Shown here: in pieces, positions 47,040 through 61,935 of the stretch
Layout: every line of letters starts with the position of its first letter
Numbering within the stretch: position 1 is the first letter of the stretch
NCBI GenBank assembly: GCA_039090855.1
Contig: CM077022.1
Span: 70,456,971-70,520,970 of the forward strand
Length of the DNA stretch: 64,000 bases
Origin: Macrothele yani
Taxonomy: Eukaryota > Arthropoda > Arachnida > Araneae > Macrothelidae
Reading direction: 5' to 3'
The notes under the pieces: generated by a model
Database searches by the model: none
The model's input: only the letters and a program-made list of their open reading frames with translations
Told to the model about the DNA's origin: nothing
Made by a program: the position numbers and the translations under genes

Positions 47040-47945
47040 GTAAATGATTTCCTGTACTTCCTTTAAAAATTTTATGTACTCAGGATACCTATCATGTTTT
47101 TTTTTTTTTTTGTGCAATGTTTATTTTAATGTCATTCCAATTAATGCACTATATGATCTTTCAGCCAAATGTTGGAGACATATTAACCTCAATGAAAATG
47201 CACACATTCAAAATTTCTGAAATTTGCTTTAATTATTTCAGGTATTACCAACATTTAAAGTTAAGAAAAAACAAAGGATTTACTCTTATATAGACAGTCA
47301 TGAAGCAGTGGTTAGAATGTTTCTAATGCAAAAAACAAAGCTCTATAAAGTTTTCTAAACTTCCAATGGCAAGTTTGTTTGAAATTGTTTTCTTTTCTAT
47401 GGTGATTTCTTCATCGCTTCACTGATCATCATTTTTGCTCTTGATGAACTACTTCGGAAATTTTCGGTGCACTTACAAATTACTGAAAACATCGGATATA
47501 TACTATGGAAATCGAAAATCTCAGTGAAATTACCTTTTTAACAATGTGCATAAAGTTTATTTTCATGTTTCCTAGATTCTAACATTCAGTAAACATTTTG
47601 AAGAGTGTTTCTTGAATGTTTTCAGTATTGTAGCATTTCTTCCATGATGATTTTTCAATATGTTTTGGATATCTAAGCATCTTTGGCCACATGCAGAGTT
47701 ACCACAGCCCATGGAATCCCGGAAACATTCTGAAATTTTAGTTCCCCTTCCAGAGCTTGGAAAGTCATCAATTTTTCGTATTTTTGCTTAAAGTCCTAGA
47801 GTACTACTGGAGTTCTTTCCTGCAAAATTAATTTTTTTTTTCATTGCCTGAAAAAACAAGAAAGATGACACCAAATTTTCGGGTGTGATGCACATGCCTT
47901 TTGAATCCATTCTGACACAAATTCAATTTATCAAAGTGATTCAAA
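47040..47945. other. Start of large intron, no feature
   Basis: Donor-proximal part of the 15,632 bp intron. Non-coding, with a T homopolymer at 47098-47111. Confidence 0.6.
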
Positions 47946-47949
47946 GTCA

Positions 47950-49640
47950 ATGGAACCGGTATGAAAAACAGTAGTATCTACCCAAGAAAGAAGTTTTTCA
48001 ATCAGGTTTTCAGTCCCGCAGGTATTGCTGTAAACGGAATCATGAACTTATGCCCTCTAGTTACAGACTTGTGCATTAAAAAAAATTTGAATTTATATGA
48101 GAAACATTTTGCAGCGGAAACGCTCTCCAACAAAGAAAGAATTTTTCAAATCAGTCTCTTAGAAGCAGAGATATTGACAAATATAAGATATGCATCTATG
48201 CCCCCTGGCAGGAAAAACTATGCATTATTTTAGGAAGAAAGTACTCTCAAAAGGTTTTTCGATGTCAGTGGTATTGGTTCAAGAAAAAAAAAATTTAGTC
48301 AAGTTTTTAGGAGCTCAGATTTTGCTGTAAATACATCAGAAGCAGAAATTAATACTTATGCCCCCTAGTGACCAAACCATTCTTTACCAAATATTAAAAA
48401 TTATATGAAAAACACTTTCCATCAGAAGCTGTATGCAATACAGGAAGAATTTTTCAAATCAGAGTTTTAGAAGCAGGAATAATGCAGGAAACCCAATTTA
48501 TCTTTACTTCCCCTAGCAGAAAGTCTATGATTTACTTGAAATTTTTAAATTTATATGAAAAACATTTCGCATCGGAAACACTGTCCAACAAAGAGGGAAT
48601 TTTTCAAATCAGACTCCTAGAAGTAGAGATATTGACAAAAATAAGATATATATATATATGCCCCCTGGCATAGAAACCATGCATTATTTTAAGAAGAAAA
48701 TATTCCTAAAAGGTTTGTCGACATGAGTAGTATCGGTCCACAAAGGATTTTTTTCAATCGAGAGTTTAGAAACTCAGATTTTGCTGCAAATGCATCGGAA
48801 ACAGAAATTAAAACTTACCCTTCCTGGTGGCGAAACCATTTTTTAACCAAAAATTGGAAATTGTACGCAAAAAATTTCCCATCGGGAGCTGTATCCTGTG
48901 CAGAAAGAAATTTTCAAATCGGAGTTTTAGAAGCAAAGATATCGGGGGAAACGCAGTTTACCTTTACGCCCTAGCGGAAAGTCTATGAATTACTTGAAAA
49001 TTTTGAAATTATATGAAAAACATGTCACACTGGAAACTCTATCCAATAAAGAAAGAATTTTTCAAATCAGACAGACCATTAGAAGCAGAGATATTGACAA
49101 AAATAAGTTATACATCTATTACGCCCCTGGTGGAGAAACCGTGCAATGTTTTAAGAAGAAAATATTCCAAAAAGGTTTATCAACGTGAGTGGCATCGGTC
49201 TACGAATGAATTTTTTCAATCAATATTTTAAAAGCTCAGATTTTATGGCAAATACATCAGAATCAAAAATTAACACTTACGCCCTCTGGTTGCCAAAGTA
49301 TTTTTTACCAAAAATTAAAAATTATATGCAAAAGATTATCCATCAGGAGCTGTATCCGCTGAAAAAAAATATTTCAAATTGGAGTTTTAGAAGAATAGAT
49401 ATCAGGGAAAACATAATTTACTTTTACGCTCCCTAGCGGAAAATCTGTGCGTAACTTGAAAAAGTAATTATACCTAAAATACTCTTCGACATAAATGGAA
49501 TTGAAAGATAAAAGAATTTTTTCAATCGGATCTTTAGAAACAAATATATGGATTAAAATGTATTTTGAATTCGACATCATCTGTATTTACGCCCTCTTGC
49601 GGCGAAATTGTACATCGTAAAAAGAAAAAATGAAATAAAG
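47950..49640. repeat. Tandem array of ~460 bp units
   Basis: Landmarks AAAAGGTTT(T/G)TCGA...G(T/A)GGTAT(T/C)GGTC recur at about 48250, 48708 and 49170, giving a period near 460 bp. Partial units lie on both sides. Within each unit GAATTTTTCAAATCAGA occurs twice (about 305 and 150 bp apart), so a unit is itself built of two related halves. Units are diverged by many substitutions. GCCCCCTGGCG-like blocks end each half. A related single stretch is visible near 62165-62340. Short open frames inside it are not genes. Confidence 0.85.
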
Positions 49641-51240
49641 GATCATCAGTTGCATATTTCAAGCTTCCCAATGCAAAAGAATTTTTCAAATCAGACCAAT
49701 AGTTGCAGAGATATGGTGTCTACAGACGGACTGACAAACCAATATCACAAGCACAAACTTTTTTTACAAAAGACATGCTAAAACTTTTCATTCTTTTTGG
49801 GGTTTGAAGACAACCATGAAAAACTTCCTGTCTGTGTAGGCACTTACTTTGTTTATTATAAGGTTCTTATTAGAACATACATTTGTGTGTGTGTGCTTTG
49901 AGGTAAACTAAAAAAATATTGGAGCCATTTCAAAAAGTATCTTTTTTTATGAATTTACACTGTCATTTTGCTGCTCTGGAGAATTATATTTTATAGTGTG
50001 TGTAATACAATTTTATTCTTTACGTTTCAATATCATAGATGTATAACAGATCATCTTGCAAATTCTGTTTCTCACGTTGTATATATTATTAGGATGGGGG
50101 GAGGGTAAGCCCATATGCCGTTGTATATACATAGTGAATTTTCAAGACATGAAAAAAAAAAAAAATTTAAATCAACTCAACCCATTTATTTTTCAGCCGC
50201 TGTTCCTAATTTGCCATCGTTGTTAACGCATATCTAGTAGGCAAAAATCGAAAAACATGGATGATGTATGAAGCCGTTTAAAACCATTGACAAATAAAGA
50301 ACAGCTAAAAAGCTTGGAACAAAGGAAATCAAGTTGAAAAACAATTAAAAACGGATGAAAACTAACATTATAATCTTGAGAAAACCTTAACTCCAGCTAT
50401 GCATATGATCTATAAACTCCACCGTCGTATCCAGATGTGTTTGGACCATGTCGACATGGCCTTTCTCAGTGGTAGATGATGTCTTTGTTATGACTACTAT
50501 TTCTTCACTGCCTGATGGAACTACTGCCAGCTCATCACACCCAGCGACATCATGATCGGCATTGCACACGTTGCACGTTGCTCCATCTGGTGAATGTTTA
50601 GACTGATTTTTTAGTTTGATTTTTGTTCTTTATTAGATCATTTTCTTGTTTAATCAAGTATTTCCATGCATATGATAGTTATATTAGTGTGTTAGTATTA
50701 CAATTGTATTTCTTAGTCTTCTAAATAGTGACGGCTTCAGATATTAAAATCTGCCTATGGTTGTGGTGGGAAGTTATCATGCGGGTATTTGTCCAGTCGG
50801 GTTCAGAATTATCATCAAGGCAATATAGTATTAATGATGTTTTTGTTTTTTATTCGAGTTATTCAGACTAAATCTTACTATATAAAAGGCAAGACTTGTG
50901 ACGACGTGGATCACTTTTTGACCATAAACAAACAACTACGTACACTGTTTAAGAGAAGAAAATGAACATTTATATTCCGGTGCTCACACCGTGTTATCTG
51001 TAACCGTTCCTGTTTAATGTTTTGTTTACATCTTTTTCATTTGTTCAACCCCCCCCCCCCCCCGCAATGGAAGTAGAAGCACACAGTTGTAGGTTGTAAG
51101 ATGTTTTACTTTACTGGCTCTGAATAAGGCAATGACGAACGTTATTGTCTTTCACGAACTTGACTGTTGTTTTAAACCTCACCTATGCCGTGTCAAAAAA
51201 GAGAGTTACCTCTTTCATTAGATGAAGAGCCTGTGGTGAA
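49640..51240. other. Intron sequence, no recognisable gene
   Basis: Non-coding, with a (GT) run near 49886, an A run near 50152 and a C run at 51050-51063. No domain recognised. Confidence 0.5.
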
Positions 51241-51572
51241 AATGTTTTTATTCCACGAATGAACCTCACATGCATGTACTTATATAGACCTCCCATTCAC
51301 ATTAAGATGACAACAATTTCCTGTAAATCTCGCCTTTGCTATGACCATTAATAATTAAGTCTCAAGGTCAAGCACTCGAGAAAATAGGTATATACCTTCC
51401 TGAACCAGTGTTTAGCCATGGACAACTTTATGTTGCATTATTAAGAGTTCAATATTTTGATGATGTCACAGTTAAAGTAGTCCATGGGCCAGAACAAGGA
51501 AAAATACTTCGATTCCAAAAAGATATTTACAAAAAATATTGTGTACAAAGATATTTTCCGACGTCGTTGACT
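51240..51572 (+). pseudogene. Helitron helicase C-terminal remnant
   Basis: In the plus frame from about 51378: ALEKIGIYLPEPVFSHGQLY followed by VALLRVQYFDDVTVK, closing at a stop near 51572. This is the C-terminal motif region of Pif1-like helicases of Helitrons (typical end: GIYLP..VFSHGQLYVA.SRV). Immediately upstream, in other frames, are QQFPVNLAFAMTIN and VFIPRMNLT, also from that domain. Helitrons transpose by a rolling-circle mechanism using a Rep-helicase protein. Only this end remains; the Rep domain and Helitron termini were not found. Confidence 0.88.
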
Positions 51573-51730
51573 TAATTGATAAATGCTAAAAAAAAAATCA
51601 CAACAAAAAAACAAGTACTAAATTAAAAAAAAAAAAAACCCTCCGTGGGGTAGCACACAAAAGGGACAATTTGCGTTCTGATAGTTCATACAACGAGCTT
51701 AACGAACCATTACTATGTGGCTTATGTTAC

Positions 51731-52051
51731 TTTATGATAGCTGTCAACAATATAATTGTGATGAACGTAATACTGTTTCACACGTTATTCATGAACAAGT
51801 TGATTACCCGCGGGAGCATGTCCTATATAATGTAGTATATAAAATATTATGCATTCGATTATGGAATTAATCAGTGTTATTAAAACCTGTTGAGTACATT
51901 TGATAACATTGATTATTTCTATAATCGAATGCATAATGTTTTATATACTACATTACATACGACATGCTCCCGCAGGCAATCAACTTGTTCATGAATAACG
52001 TGTGAAACAGTATTACGTGCATCACAATTATGTTGTTGACAGCTATCATAA
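51731..52051. repeat. Foldback element, ~150 bp arms
   Basis: The arm 51731-51886 is complementary to 51899-52051 with about a dozen mismatches and a loop of about 15 nt. Landmark AACAAGTTGATT...CGCGGGAGCATGTC recurs inverted. No coding capacity, resembling a foldback or MITE-type non-autonomous element, located right after the Helitron remnant. Confidence 0.85.
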
Positions 52052-52054
52052 AAA

Positions 52055-52860
52055 CACAAAAGGAAGTCCACGTCCCTTACTAAGGGAGGATCATCTGTTA
52101 AATGCTTCCGTATTTTGTATTTCTATATATGTGTGAACAATGAAGCACATCAAGGGTATGTTTCAATGCACACTCATAATTTACGATAACTCCACAAAAG
52201 ATAATAATAAATGCTTGAATAACAATAAGTGATTTCTAGAACCCATTGTATTCTTATCGCAGCAGGCGTTTACACCTAGCGAACTTATAATTGTATGCCA
52301 AGGTAGCTGTAAATAGAGGCATTTGATACATCAACAGTAAGTAAAATCTGGTTCCTTTAGTTTTAAACTTTAACCTGGCAGATTAGCTTTCGTTGAGTGG
52401 CTAACCTCTGAATTTATTTCAGAGAGCAGCTTAGTAATATTTAATTAGTTCTTCTAACACACTTCAGTGTTGAACTTCATTATGTGGTTATAAGATTTAT
52501 TGCATATATATCTGTCAACTATACAGTTGTGATATTTTGTACTGTTTCTCACGTATGAATATCAAAGTGCTCGCGGGAAACATTCATCTTTGTCTGACAT
52601 TTAGTTATCACAGTTGAATGCTGCTGATTATTAAAAATTAAGGTAAAATATTATATAAATGAAAGCTGTTACTCACATTTTTTTTTCCTGGAATACTTTG
52701 GGATATTGCACATTTTACTTGTCGGAAGCATAAATTGCTTTGAAGTCTTCTGTTATCATTTCTAGCAGTCACTTCGTGAAAATATTCCACTTGGTAAGTT
52801 GATAAAGGTGGGTAACTACTCTTCTTAATGAATCATGATTCTAATCAATAAAATAATTCA
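52055..52860. other. Intron sequence, no recognisable gene
   Basis: Non-coding. It includes the short dispersed repeat near 52402 shared with about 34805. Confidence 0.5.
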
Positions 52861-52864
52861 ATAT

Positions 52865-53028
52865 AAAATGAAATCTAAAATAATAAAATAGCGAACGGTT
52901 AAGTCTTCAAGTCGAAGGGAAATCTATCTGATAAAATATTGTCTTGACAACAGCCTAGACTTGTTTCCCGCTACCCTTCGACTTGAAGGCTTAACCGTTC
53001 GCTATTTTATTATTTTAGATTTCATTTT
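52865..53028. repeat. MITE-like inverted repeat
   Basis: Arms of about 57-65 bp (52865-52921 and 52964-53028) with the shared block AGCGAACGGTTAAG. The centre is about 42 bp. Non-coding; the type of a short non-autonomous DNA element. Ends not precisely fixed. Confidence 0.85.
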
Positions 53029-53029
53029 C

Positions 53030-56543
<3,514 letters not shown>

Positions 56544-56545
56544 TA

Positions 56546-57828
56546 TTAGGTGTGCAACTTAATTCTCGGCCTTTAACCGCAAGTGATCGTAGAACATCAG
56601 CAAATGCAAATAGCTGTGTGCGATAATGGGTGATTGCAGCACCATCCAACAGCTTTCCAGGCAACCATAACCGCTCACAGCTGTAGTGACAGAAGGGATG
56701 AAAGTTGACGGTGAAAGCAATGTTGTTCGAGAAGCAACATTTGAGGCACTGCCTCTTGTTCGCGTTTCAGCTGAATAAAAGTGCTGCGTCAGCCCAGACA
56801 ATTATTTCTGTGCTGCTTTGTTTAGGTGAGGCTGCTATGTCCTACAGTACGTGTAAGAAGTGGTTCCAGCGGTTTAAGCAGGAAATTTCGATCTCTGTGA
56901 TGCAGAACGTCCGGGACTGCCACAGAAAGTTGACGATGAAGAGCTGGAACAACTGTTGGACATGGATCCCTGTCGCACACAGTCAGAGCTCGCCCAGGAA
57001 CTCAGAGTAACACGGCAAGCCATTACAAAGCGTCTGCACAAGCTTGGACGGATTCACAAGGAGGGCCGTCGGGTGCCCCACCAACTCTCAGCTGCGAACA
57101 AGTCTAGGCGCTACAATGTTACTGTGTCCTTGCTCTCCAGATTCAAAGAGAAGGATTTGCTCCACAAGATTTTGACCTGTGATGAGAAGTGGATCTTCTA
57201 CGATAATCCTAAGCAGCGCAAATCGTGGGTTTATCCAGGTCAGCCTACCACCAGTACTGCCAAACCGAATATCCATGCCAGGAAGTTGTTGCTGTGCATA
57301 TGGTGGGAACAGCGGGGTGTCGTATACTATAAGTTGCTCAAAGCTGGTGAAACGGTCAATGCTGAGCGTTATTGTCAGCAACTCATTCATGTGAGTGACG
57401 CAATGGAGGCGAAAAGGCCATACACCGACAAGGGCAGAAGGTCGGTCCTGTTGCTTCAGGATAACGCGCGTCCTCACACCGCGAAAACGACTTTAAACGC
57501 AATCACCGACCTGGGATGGGAGATTTTGTCCCACCCGGCGTATTCTCCAGACTTCGCCCTGTCGGATTATCACCTCTTTCGCTCCCTGCAACATCACCTG
57601 AGTGATACGCACTTCACTTCTGTCGAGGAGGTCCACACAAGTATTGATGACTTGATCAACTCGAAACAGCCCTCTTTTTCCGCAGTGGCATTCGGCAGCT
57701 CCCTGACCGATGGCTCAAATGTATCCAACATGACTGGGATTATTTCCCTGATTAGGTACGTATTCGATTTGCTATAATTTGCTGTCAACGTGTTGTGCCT
57801 GTGGCCAAGAATTAAGTTGCACACCTAA
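56546..57828 (+). mobile_element. mariner-family DNA transposon, nearly full-length
   Basis: 1283 bp with terminal inverted repeats beginning TTAGGTGTGCAACTTAATTC, flanked by TA (56544-56545 and 57829-57830). It has a plus-strand mariner transposase with few lesions. The ends share the first nine bases TTAGGTGT(G/A)C with the mariner at 7805-9535 but then diverge, as do the proteins, so they are related but separate families. Confidence 0.94.
56705..57752 (+). pseudogene. mariner transposase, two frameshifts from intact
   Basis: The N-terminal helix-turn-helix part (FAFQLNKSAASAQTIISVLL, then TCKKWFQRFK) is in one frame. Near 56890 it shifts into the 273-codon frame 56956-57777. That frame contains the linker VPHQLS, the first catalytic Asp in LTCDEKWIFYDN, the second in LLQDNARPHTA and the third in YSPDFALSDYHLF (D34D). 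The expected Pro in the last motif is Leu. Near 57675 a second frameshift moves the C-terminus (RQLPDRWLKCIQHDWDYF) into another frame with its stop near 57752. The catalytic triad is intact but the protein is not continuous. Confidence 0.92.
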
Positions 57829-57830
57829 TA

Positions 57831-58278
57831 TTTTAAATAATATTTTATTGGACAGGTAAACCACTTTTGCAAAAAGGTTTGCATTTTTATGTGAAATTAT
57901 AAACACATGTTAAAGATTTTTTTATAACATTTATTAGGAGTAATTTCAGATAAGCAGTTATTTACTATTACTGCCTTCCTAGAATTTTATAGGTCTTACT
58001 TTTAGTACATTACATGTGATTCCCTAAAAAATTGTCAAAACTGAATTTTAAAAATTGCCTGTTATTAAGTTTTTATTCTGTTTCTGCAAACAGTTTGCTT
58101 TGTGTTTTGTAACATAGAGCCATTAGGCACAATTACCTGATGCACTCCTAGTTGGAGAAATGCATCAGAAGAAAACCAACCAAAACAATGGATCAAAGCC
58201 CACTGTTGTTTGGTTCTGTTGTGACACGTTTCTCTGATAGGAGCCTCTTCAGTCACTAAGCTTAGCTGCATTATGTTA
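57831..58278. other. Intron sequence, no recognisable gene
   Basis: AT-rich, non-coding; nothing recognised. Confidence 0.5.
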
Positions 58279-58542
58279 TATGAGGGTTGTACTGAAAGTA
58301 ATGCAAAAGTGGGCATAATTTTTTATTAACTGACAGAGGTCGTTCAAATTGCACATGTTGGTAGAGTAACTCTTCCTCTATAGTAACCCTTCTTCTTCAT
58401 TGCAGGTAAATACGAGGGTTGTACCGACAGTAATGCAAAAGTGGGCATAACTTTTTTATTAACTGACAGAGGTCATTCAAATTGCACATGTTGGTAGAGT
58501 AACTCTTCCTCTATAGTAACCCTTCTTCTTCATTGCAAGTAA
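58279..58542 (+). repeat. Tandem duplication of a mariner 5' end
   Basis: Two successive units of 132 bp (58279-58410 and 58411-58542), beginning TA(T/C)GAGGGTTGTAC(T/C) and ending TTCATTGCA(G/A)GTAAAT. They differ at a handful of positions. The unit is the terminal inverted repeat plus the 5' untranslated part of the mariner-like element whose coding remnant follows. Confidence 0.9.
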
Positions 58543-58545
58543 ATA

Positions 58546-58920
58546 ATGGATTCCAAGCAGAAGCAACGTGCCATCATTGAATTCTTGATGAAGGAAGGGT
58601 GCATGCTGTCCAACATCCACAGAAGGCTACAGAATGTTTACGGAGATGACACCATTGACAAAAGCAATGGGCACAGATGTATAAAGAAATTTAAAGAAGG
58701 GGAAACCAGCATTGAAGACAAAAAACCACGCATCATCTGCGACCACTGACGTGAATCGTCAGTGAGCGGATGAATTGATTCACGCTGAGAGAAGAGTCAA
58801 AATCCGTGAGCTTGTTGCACAACTGAACTGTGGTCACAGTGCCACACAGAAGATGGTGGAAGACTTAGGAGGGTATCTGAAAGTGTGTGCAACATGGGTA
58901 CCATGCAGGGTGAAAAATAG
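58546..58920 (+). pseudogene. mariner-like transposase, N-terminal fragment
   Basis: An open frame from ATG 58546 (MDSKQKQRAIIEFLMKEG), then NIHRRLQNVYGDDTIDKSNG and KKFKEGETSIEDKKP: the N-terminal HTH module of a mariner-type transposase of the SETMAR-like kind. After the stop at 58749 coding similarity continues in other frames (LVAQLNCGHSATQ; then a degenerate WVPR-like ATWVPCRV near 58895) and then ends abruptly. The catalytic domain and right terminus are missing, so this is a 3'-truncated DNA element, flanked at its 5' end by the duplicated terminus. Confidence 0.85.
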
Positions 58921-59112
58921 CTGAATTTTTTTGGGGAGCAATCTTGCTCCTCAAATTTAGCATTGTGGAGCAATTGAGTAATTATATGGAGCACTTTTGA
59001 GACTTATTTTTGTTTTGATTTAAGTGACTAATAATTTATTATCCCATAAAACTATTACTAGCACCTTTCAATATCTATCAAAAATACTCTAATCAATAAT
59101 GAAAAGTAAAAC

Positions 59113-59926
59113 TTAAAAATATTTTAGTAAATATGAAAAAAGTACAAATTTTATCTCTATGGATATATGGTGAAATTTTACCTGGCCACACATTGCAGCA
59201 GCTATATACTTACTGTCACTTGACAGTGAGAGTACTCCTGAACTTGTGGTAGCTTCAGGTTCTGCGTCTGTTCTCTTTCTTTTCCTGTAAGACTTCACGC
59301 TTGTGCGTCGGGGCTTCTTTTCAAAAAATACCTCCACTGCTTGTTTAGGGTGAAACTTGCATAGTTCTGGTCCTATGTCACTGGAATGATTTTGGTTTCG
59401 ATTTGGTTACTCCCCACGTCAGCATGAATAGTGTAGAGTTGTGAAAATTGTTTCCTTATACTCTTAAATATCCTGTCTGTGAAGAACAATTTATGGTTTT
59501 GAAGGGTTCCTTCCCCTGCTACTCCTGCAAAAATCATAATTCTGTCATCTTGTCTGTCTTCTATTTCTAACTCGTCCTCTGGGATATTAACATTTTCTGC
59601 ATTTGTTGGTTCTCTTATTTCACTAGCCACCTTTCTTCTGATTTGGTACAAAGAAGATTTTACTGTAGGTAACAGAGGTATTTTTGTTACAAATTATTCA
59701 CCTTGGCTGAAAAGTTGTCCATTTCTTCTTGGTATATCATAGGAATGGGTTCATTATCCTCTCTTGCTCTTCTTCTTGTATGAGAGAAGTTTTTCTTTGC
59801 AATTGTATCACATCTTTCTTTTATGCATAACCAACTGATGACATCTTGCCTGTTTTTCTTGCGCTGCTGGTACTGATGCCCTTTGTATATGCAAGAAGGC
59901 TTGTTTTGCATTTGTATGATTTCCAT
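59113..59926 (-). pseudogene. FLYWCH / MULE-type transposase remnant
   Basis: Minus strand, three frames. First a FLYWCH-type zinc finger (CIYKGHQYQQRKKNRQDVIS then WLCIKERCDTIAKK, about 59800-59920) and MIYQEEMDNFSA. Then 59373-59651: RIMIFAGVAGEGTL and FFTDRIFKSIRKQFSQLYTI, the start of a Mutator-like transposase core in which the first catalytic position is usually D-G-T-F and here reads D-R-I-F. The 59113-59337 segment (basic KKPRRTSVKSYRKRKRTDAE) is of unclear origin. Most of the MULE domain is missing. Such FLYWCH-MULE proteins are widespread in arthropod genomes. The ends of the element were not found. Confidence 0.75.
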
Positions 59927-59929
59927 TTG

Positions 59930-60148
59930 AATTATAAAATGCAGAAAATCACATATGAAATTAAACTATCTTTGATTAATGCAAAAGACCATAAAGATTG
60001 TAATAATCAACAGTCTCATTACCCTTCAGTCCTTATTACTGCTCACACTTACCCAATACTGTGCTTTTGGGAAGCTTAACAAGAACAGCGATTGATGATC
60101 TAATTGACTGCAGAGAAATTTGGAAAGAGAATTAGCATTTTCTTTCCC
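59930..60148. other. No recognisable feature
   Basis: Short non-coding stretch between the MULE remnant and a LINE tail. Confidence 0.4.
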
Positions 60149-60149
60149 C

Positions 60150-61398
60150 CTTTTTTTTTTCATTTCATTTATTTCATTTTAGTTGTCGCATACAAATTGC
60201 ATAATTAATTGAAGGTGATTATAGAGCAGATAGTAACAACAGGGATGAAAAGAGGGAAAAGTCCAGATGGGCCTAACTAGCTCTCTTCTCTCAAAACAAT
60301 TATCCTTGAAACAAACATCAAGTCAAGCAGACATACTAGTGATTGGCAGCCCTGAGAGACAGTCATCATTATAATTTCAAGTTAACTGCCGAAGCGTCTC
60401 CATCCAATATTGTTTTATTTGTATTAAAAATGTGAACTAAAACAATACCACTTAAGATTTTACCAGATTAGTAAAAAGTCCGAATAGTTATGTTCAGCAT
60501 TAAGATTGCCAATAGTATCAAACATTAGTTTGTTTAATGATTCAAGCGTTACAACCATTATTATTAATATATAATAGTAAATTTCAGAACTTGTAAGCAC
60601 AGTGACTGTTCCAATTTCTTCATGAAATAGCTGCTACCTATGTAGAAAAAAGAATAAAAAATTACAATGAGGCAGATCATAATAAATATTGGTTAAGGTT
60701 TTTTTTTTTTTTTTAAATAATCAAATGTTATTTAGGCTTGTTAAATCATCAGGCAAAGTATTCCAAAAGGTTGGTACAGCATAATTAATATGTGCTTTGG
60801 AATGTTCTGTTTGTACAAACATAGGCACTAGTTTAGTTTTATTTCTAGTAGAATGTTGATGGGTGTAAAAATTTAGTGAAATTAAATCCCAATAAAGATT
60901 GTTTTTTATTCTCTTAAACATTAATATTCCTAAGTTATAATTATATAATTGTTCAATAGTTAGGAGATTAAAATCATTTAGCATGTAGGCCTAATCGGGT
61001 TGTCAAACTTCGGGAATAACTGTTTGAATTTTCAACTCCAGAAGTCTAATGAATTTATTTTGTAATCATTGTAAATTATTGATATTATATTTAAAGGTTT
61101 TTCCTTAAGTCAGAATACAGTAATTCAGGTGAGTTTGAATGTAGAATACAACTGTAGCATAAGTTTTGGAGATAGAAAGGTCATAACATTGCCAATAACA
61201 CCAATGTTTCGTGGAATTTTACTGGTTAGAACTTCAATATGTTTGTTTGATTTTAGATCATATTGAATTATTGTACCAAGATAGGTATGAGATTGAACAA
61301 CTTCTATAGGAATGTTGTTCAGCAAAATTTCAGTAGGTGTAAATGTGGGAGTGGTACCACATGTTGGAGTGGTACCAATCTGCAGTGGTACCACATGT
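60150..61398 (-). pseudogene. LINE 3' fragment, same family as 24550-26090
   Basis: Minus-strand RT C-terminal and post-RT sequence: HTYLGTIIQYDLKSNKHIEV (about 61290) and LNDFNLLTIEQLYNYNLGIL (about 60970), corresponding to the region at 25012-25440 of the other copy. A T-rich stretch (60701-60715) and the 3' non-coding tail lead to about 60150. No RT catalytic core remains, so it is 5'-truncated. The left boundary of the tail is estimated. A composite SINE is inserted at 61399; LINE-related sequence may resume after 61936. Confidence 0.75.
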
Positions 61399-61922
61399 GA
61401 AAATCCTCCAAATATGTGGCGTCAGTGAATAAACAAATACATCATTCTTTTCACGTTTAGCAATGCACAGCAACCGAAAAAATTTTTATTCGGCCGAGGA
61501 ATCGAACCCGGATCTCTCGATATCTAGCCAAGCCGAATAACAATTTTTCGGTTGCTGTGCATTGCTAAATGTGGAAAGAGCGATGTCTTTGTTTATTCAC
61601 TGACGCCACATATATGGAGGATTTTCACTTTGGATCTCACCCTTTGGATTTAACTGCTATAATTAATATATAGCCAGTGCCGTTAATGCCCACCAGATGA
61701 AGACTTCTCAGTAGCTGAGCCCATCTTACGGATTTATAATGTCAGACGCTAACAGAAAAACACACATAGTGCCGTGGATTGTTGACCACCCTGGTGTAAG
61801 GCTAACGCGCTCGGCTAGATATCAAGAGATCCGGGATTCAATTCCCTGGCAGCAGCCGAATAACAATTTTTCGGTTGCTGTGCGTTGCTAAACGTGGAAA
61901 GAACGATGTCTTTGTTTATTCA
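61399..61922. mobile_element. Composite inverted tRNA-SINE insertion
   Basis: Contains a minus-strand SINE with box B GGTTCGATTCC (61399-61538), then its 3' half on the plus strand (61534-61628, complementary to the left arm), then a further plus-strand copy with a tRNA-like head (AAGGCTAACGCGCTCGG; GGATTCAATTCC) and the same tail (ATAACAATTTTTCGGTTGC), ending at 61922. The direct repeat TGGTACCACATGT occurs at 61386-61398 and 61923-61935. The motif also occurs once more at 61355, which weakens its reading as a target duplication. Confidence 0.75.
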
Positions 61923-61935
61923 TGGTACCACATGT

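Noticed and set aside
47950..49640. CRISPR-like repeat array
   Set aside because: Units are about 460 bp and diverged, with no short constant repeats and unique spacers; the DNA is eukaryotic.
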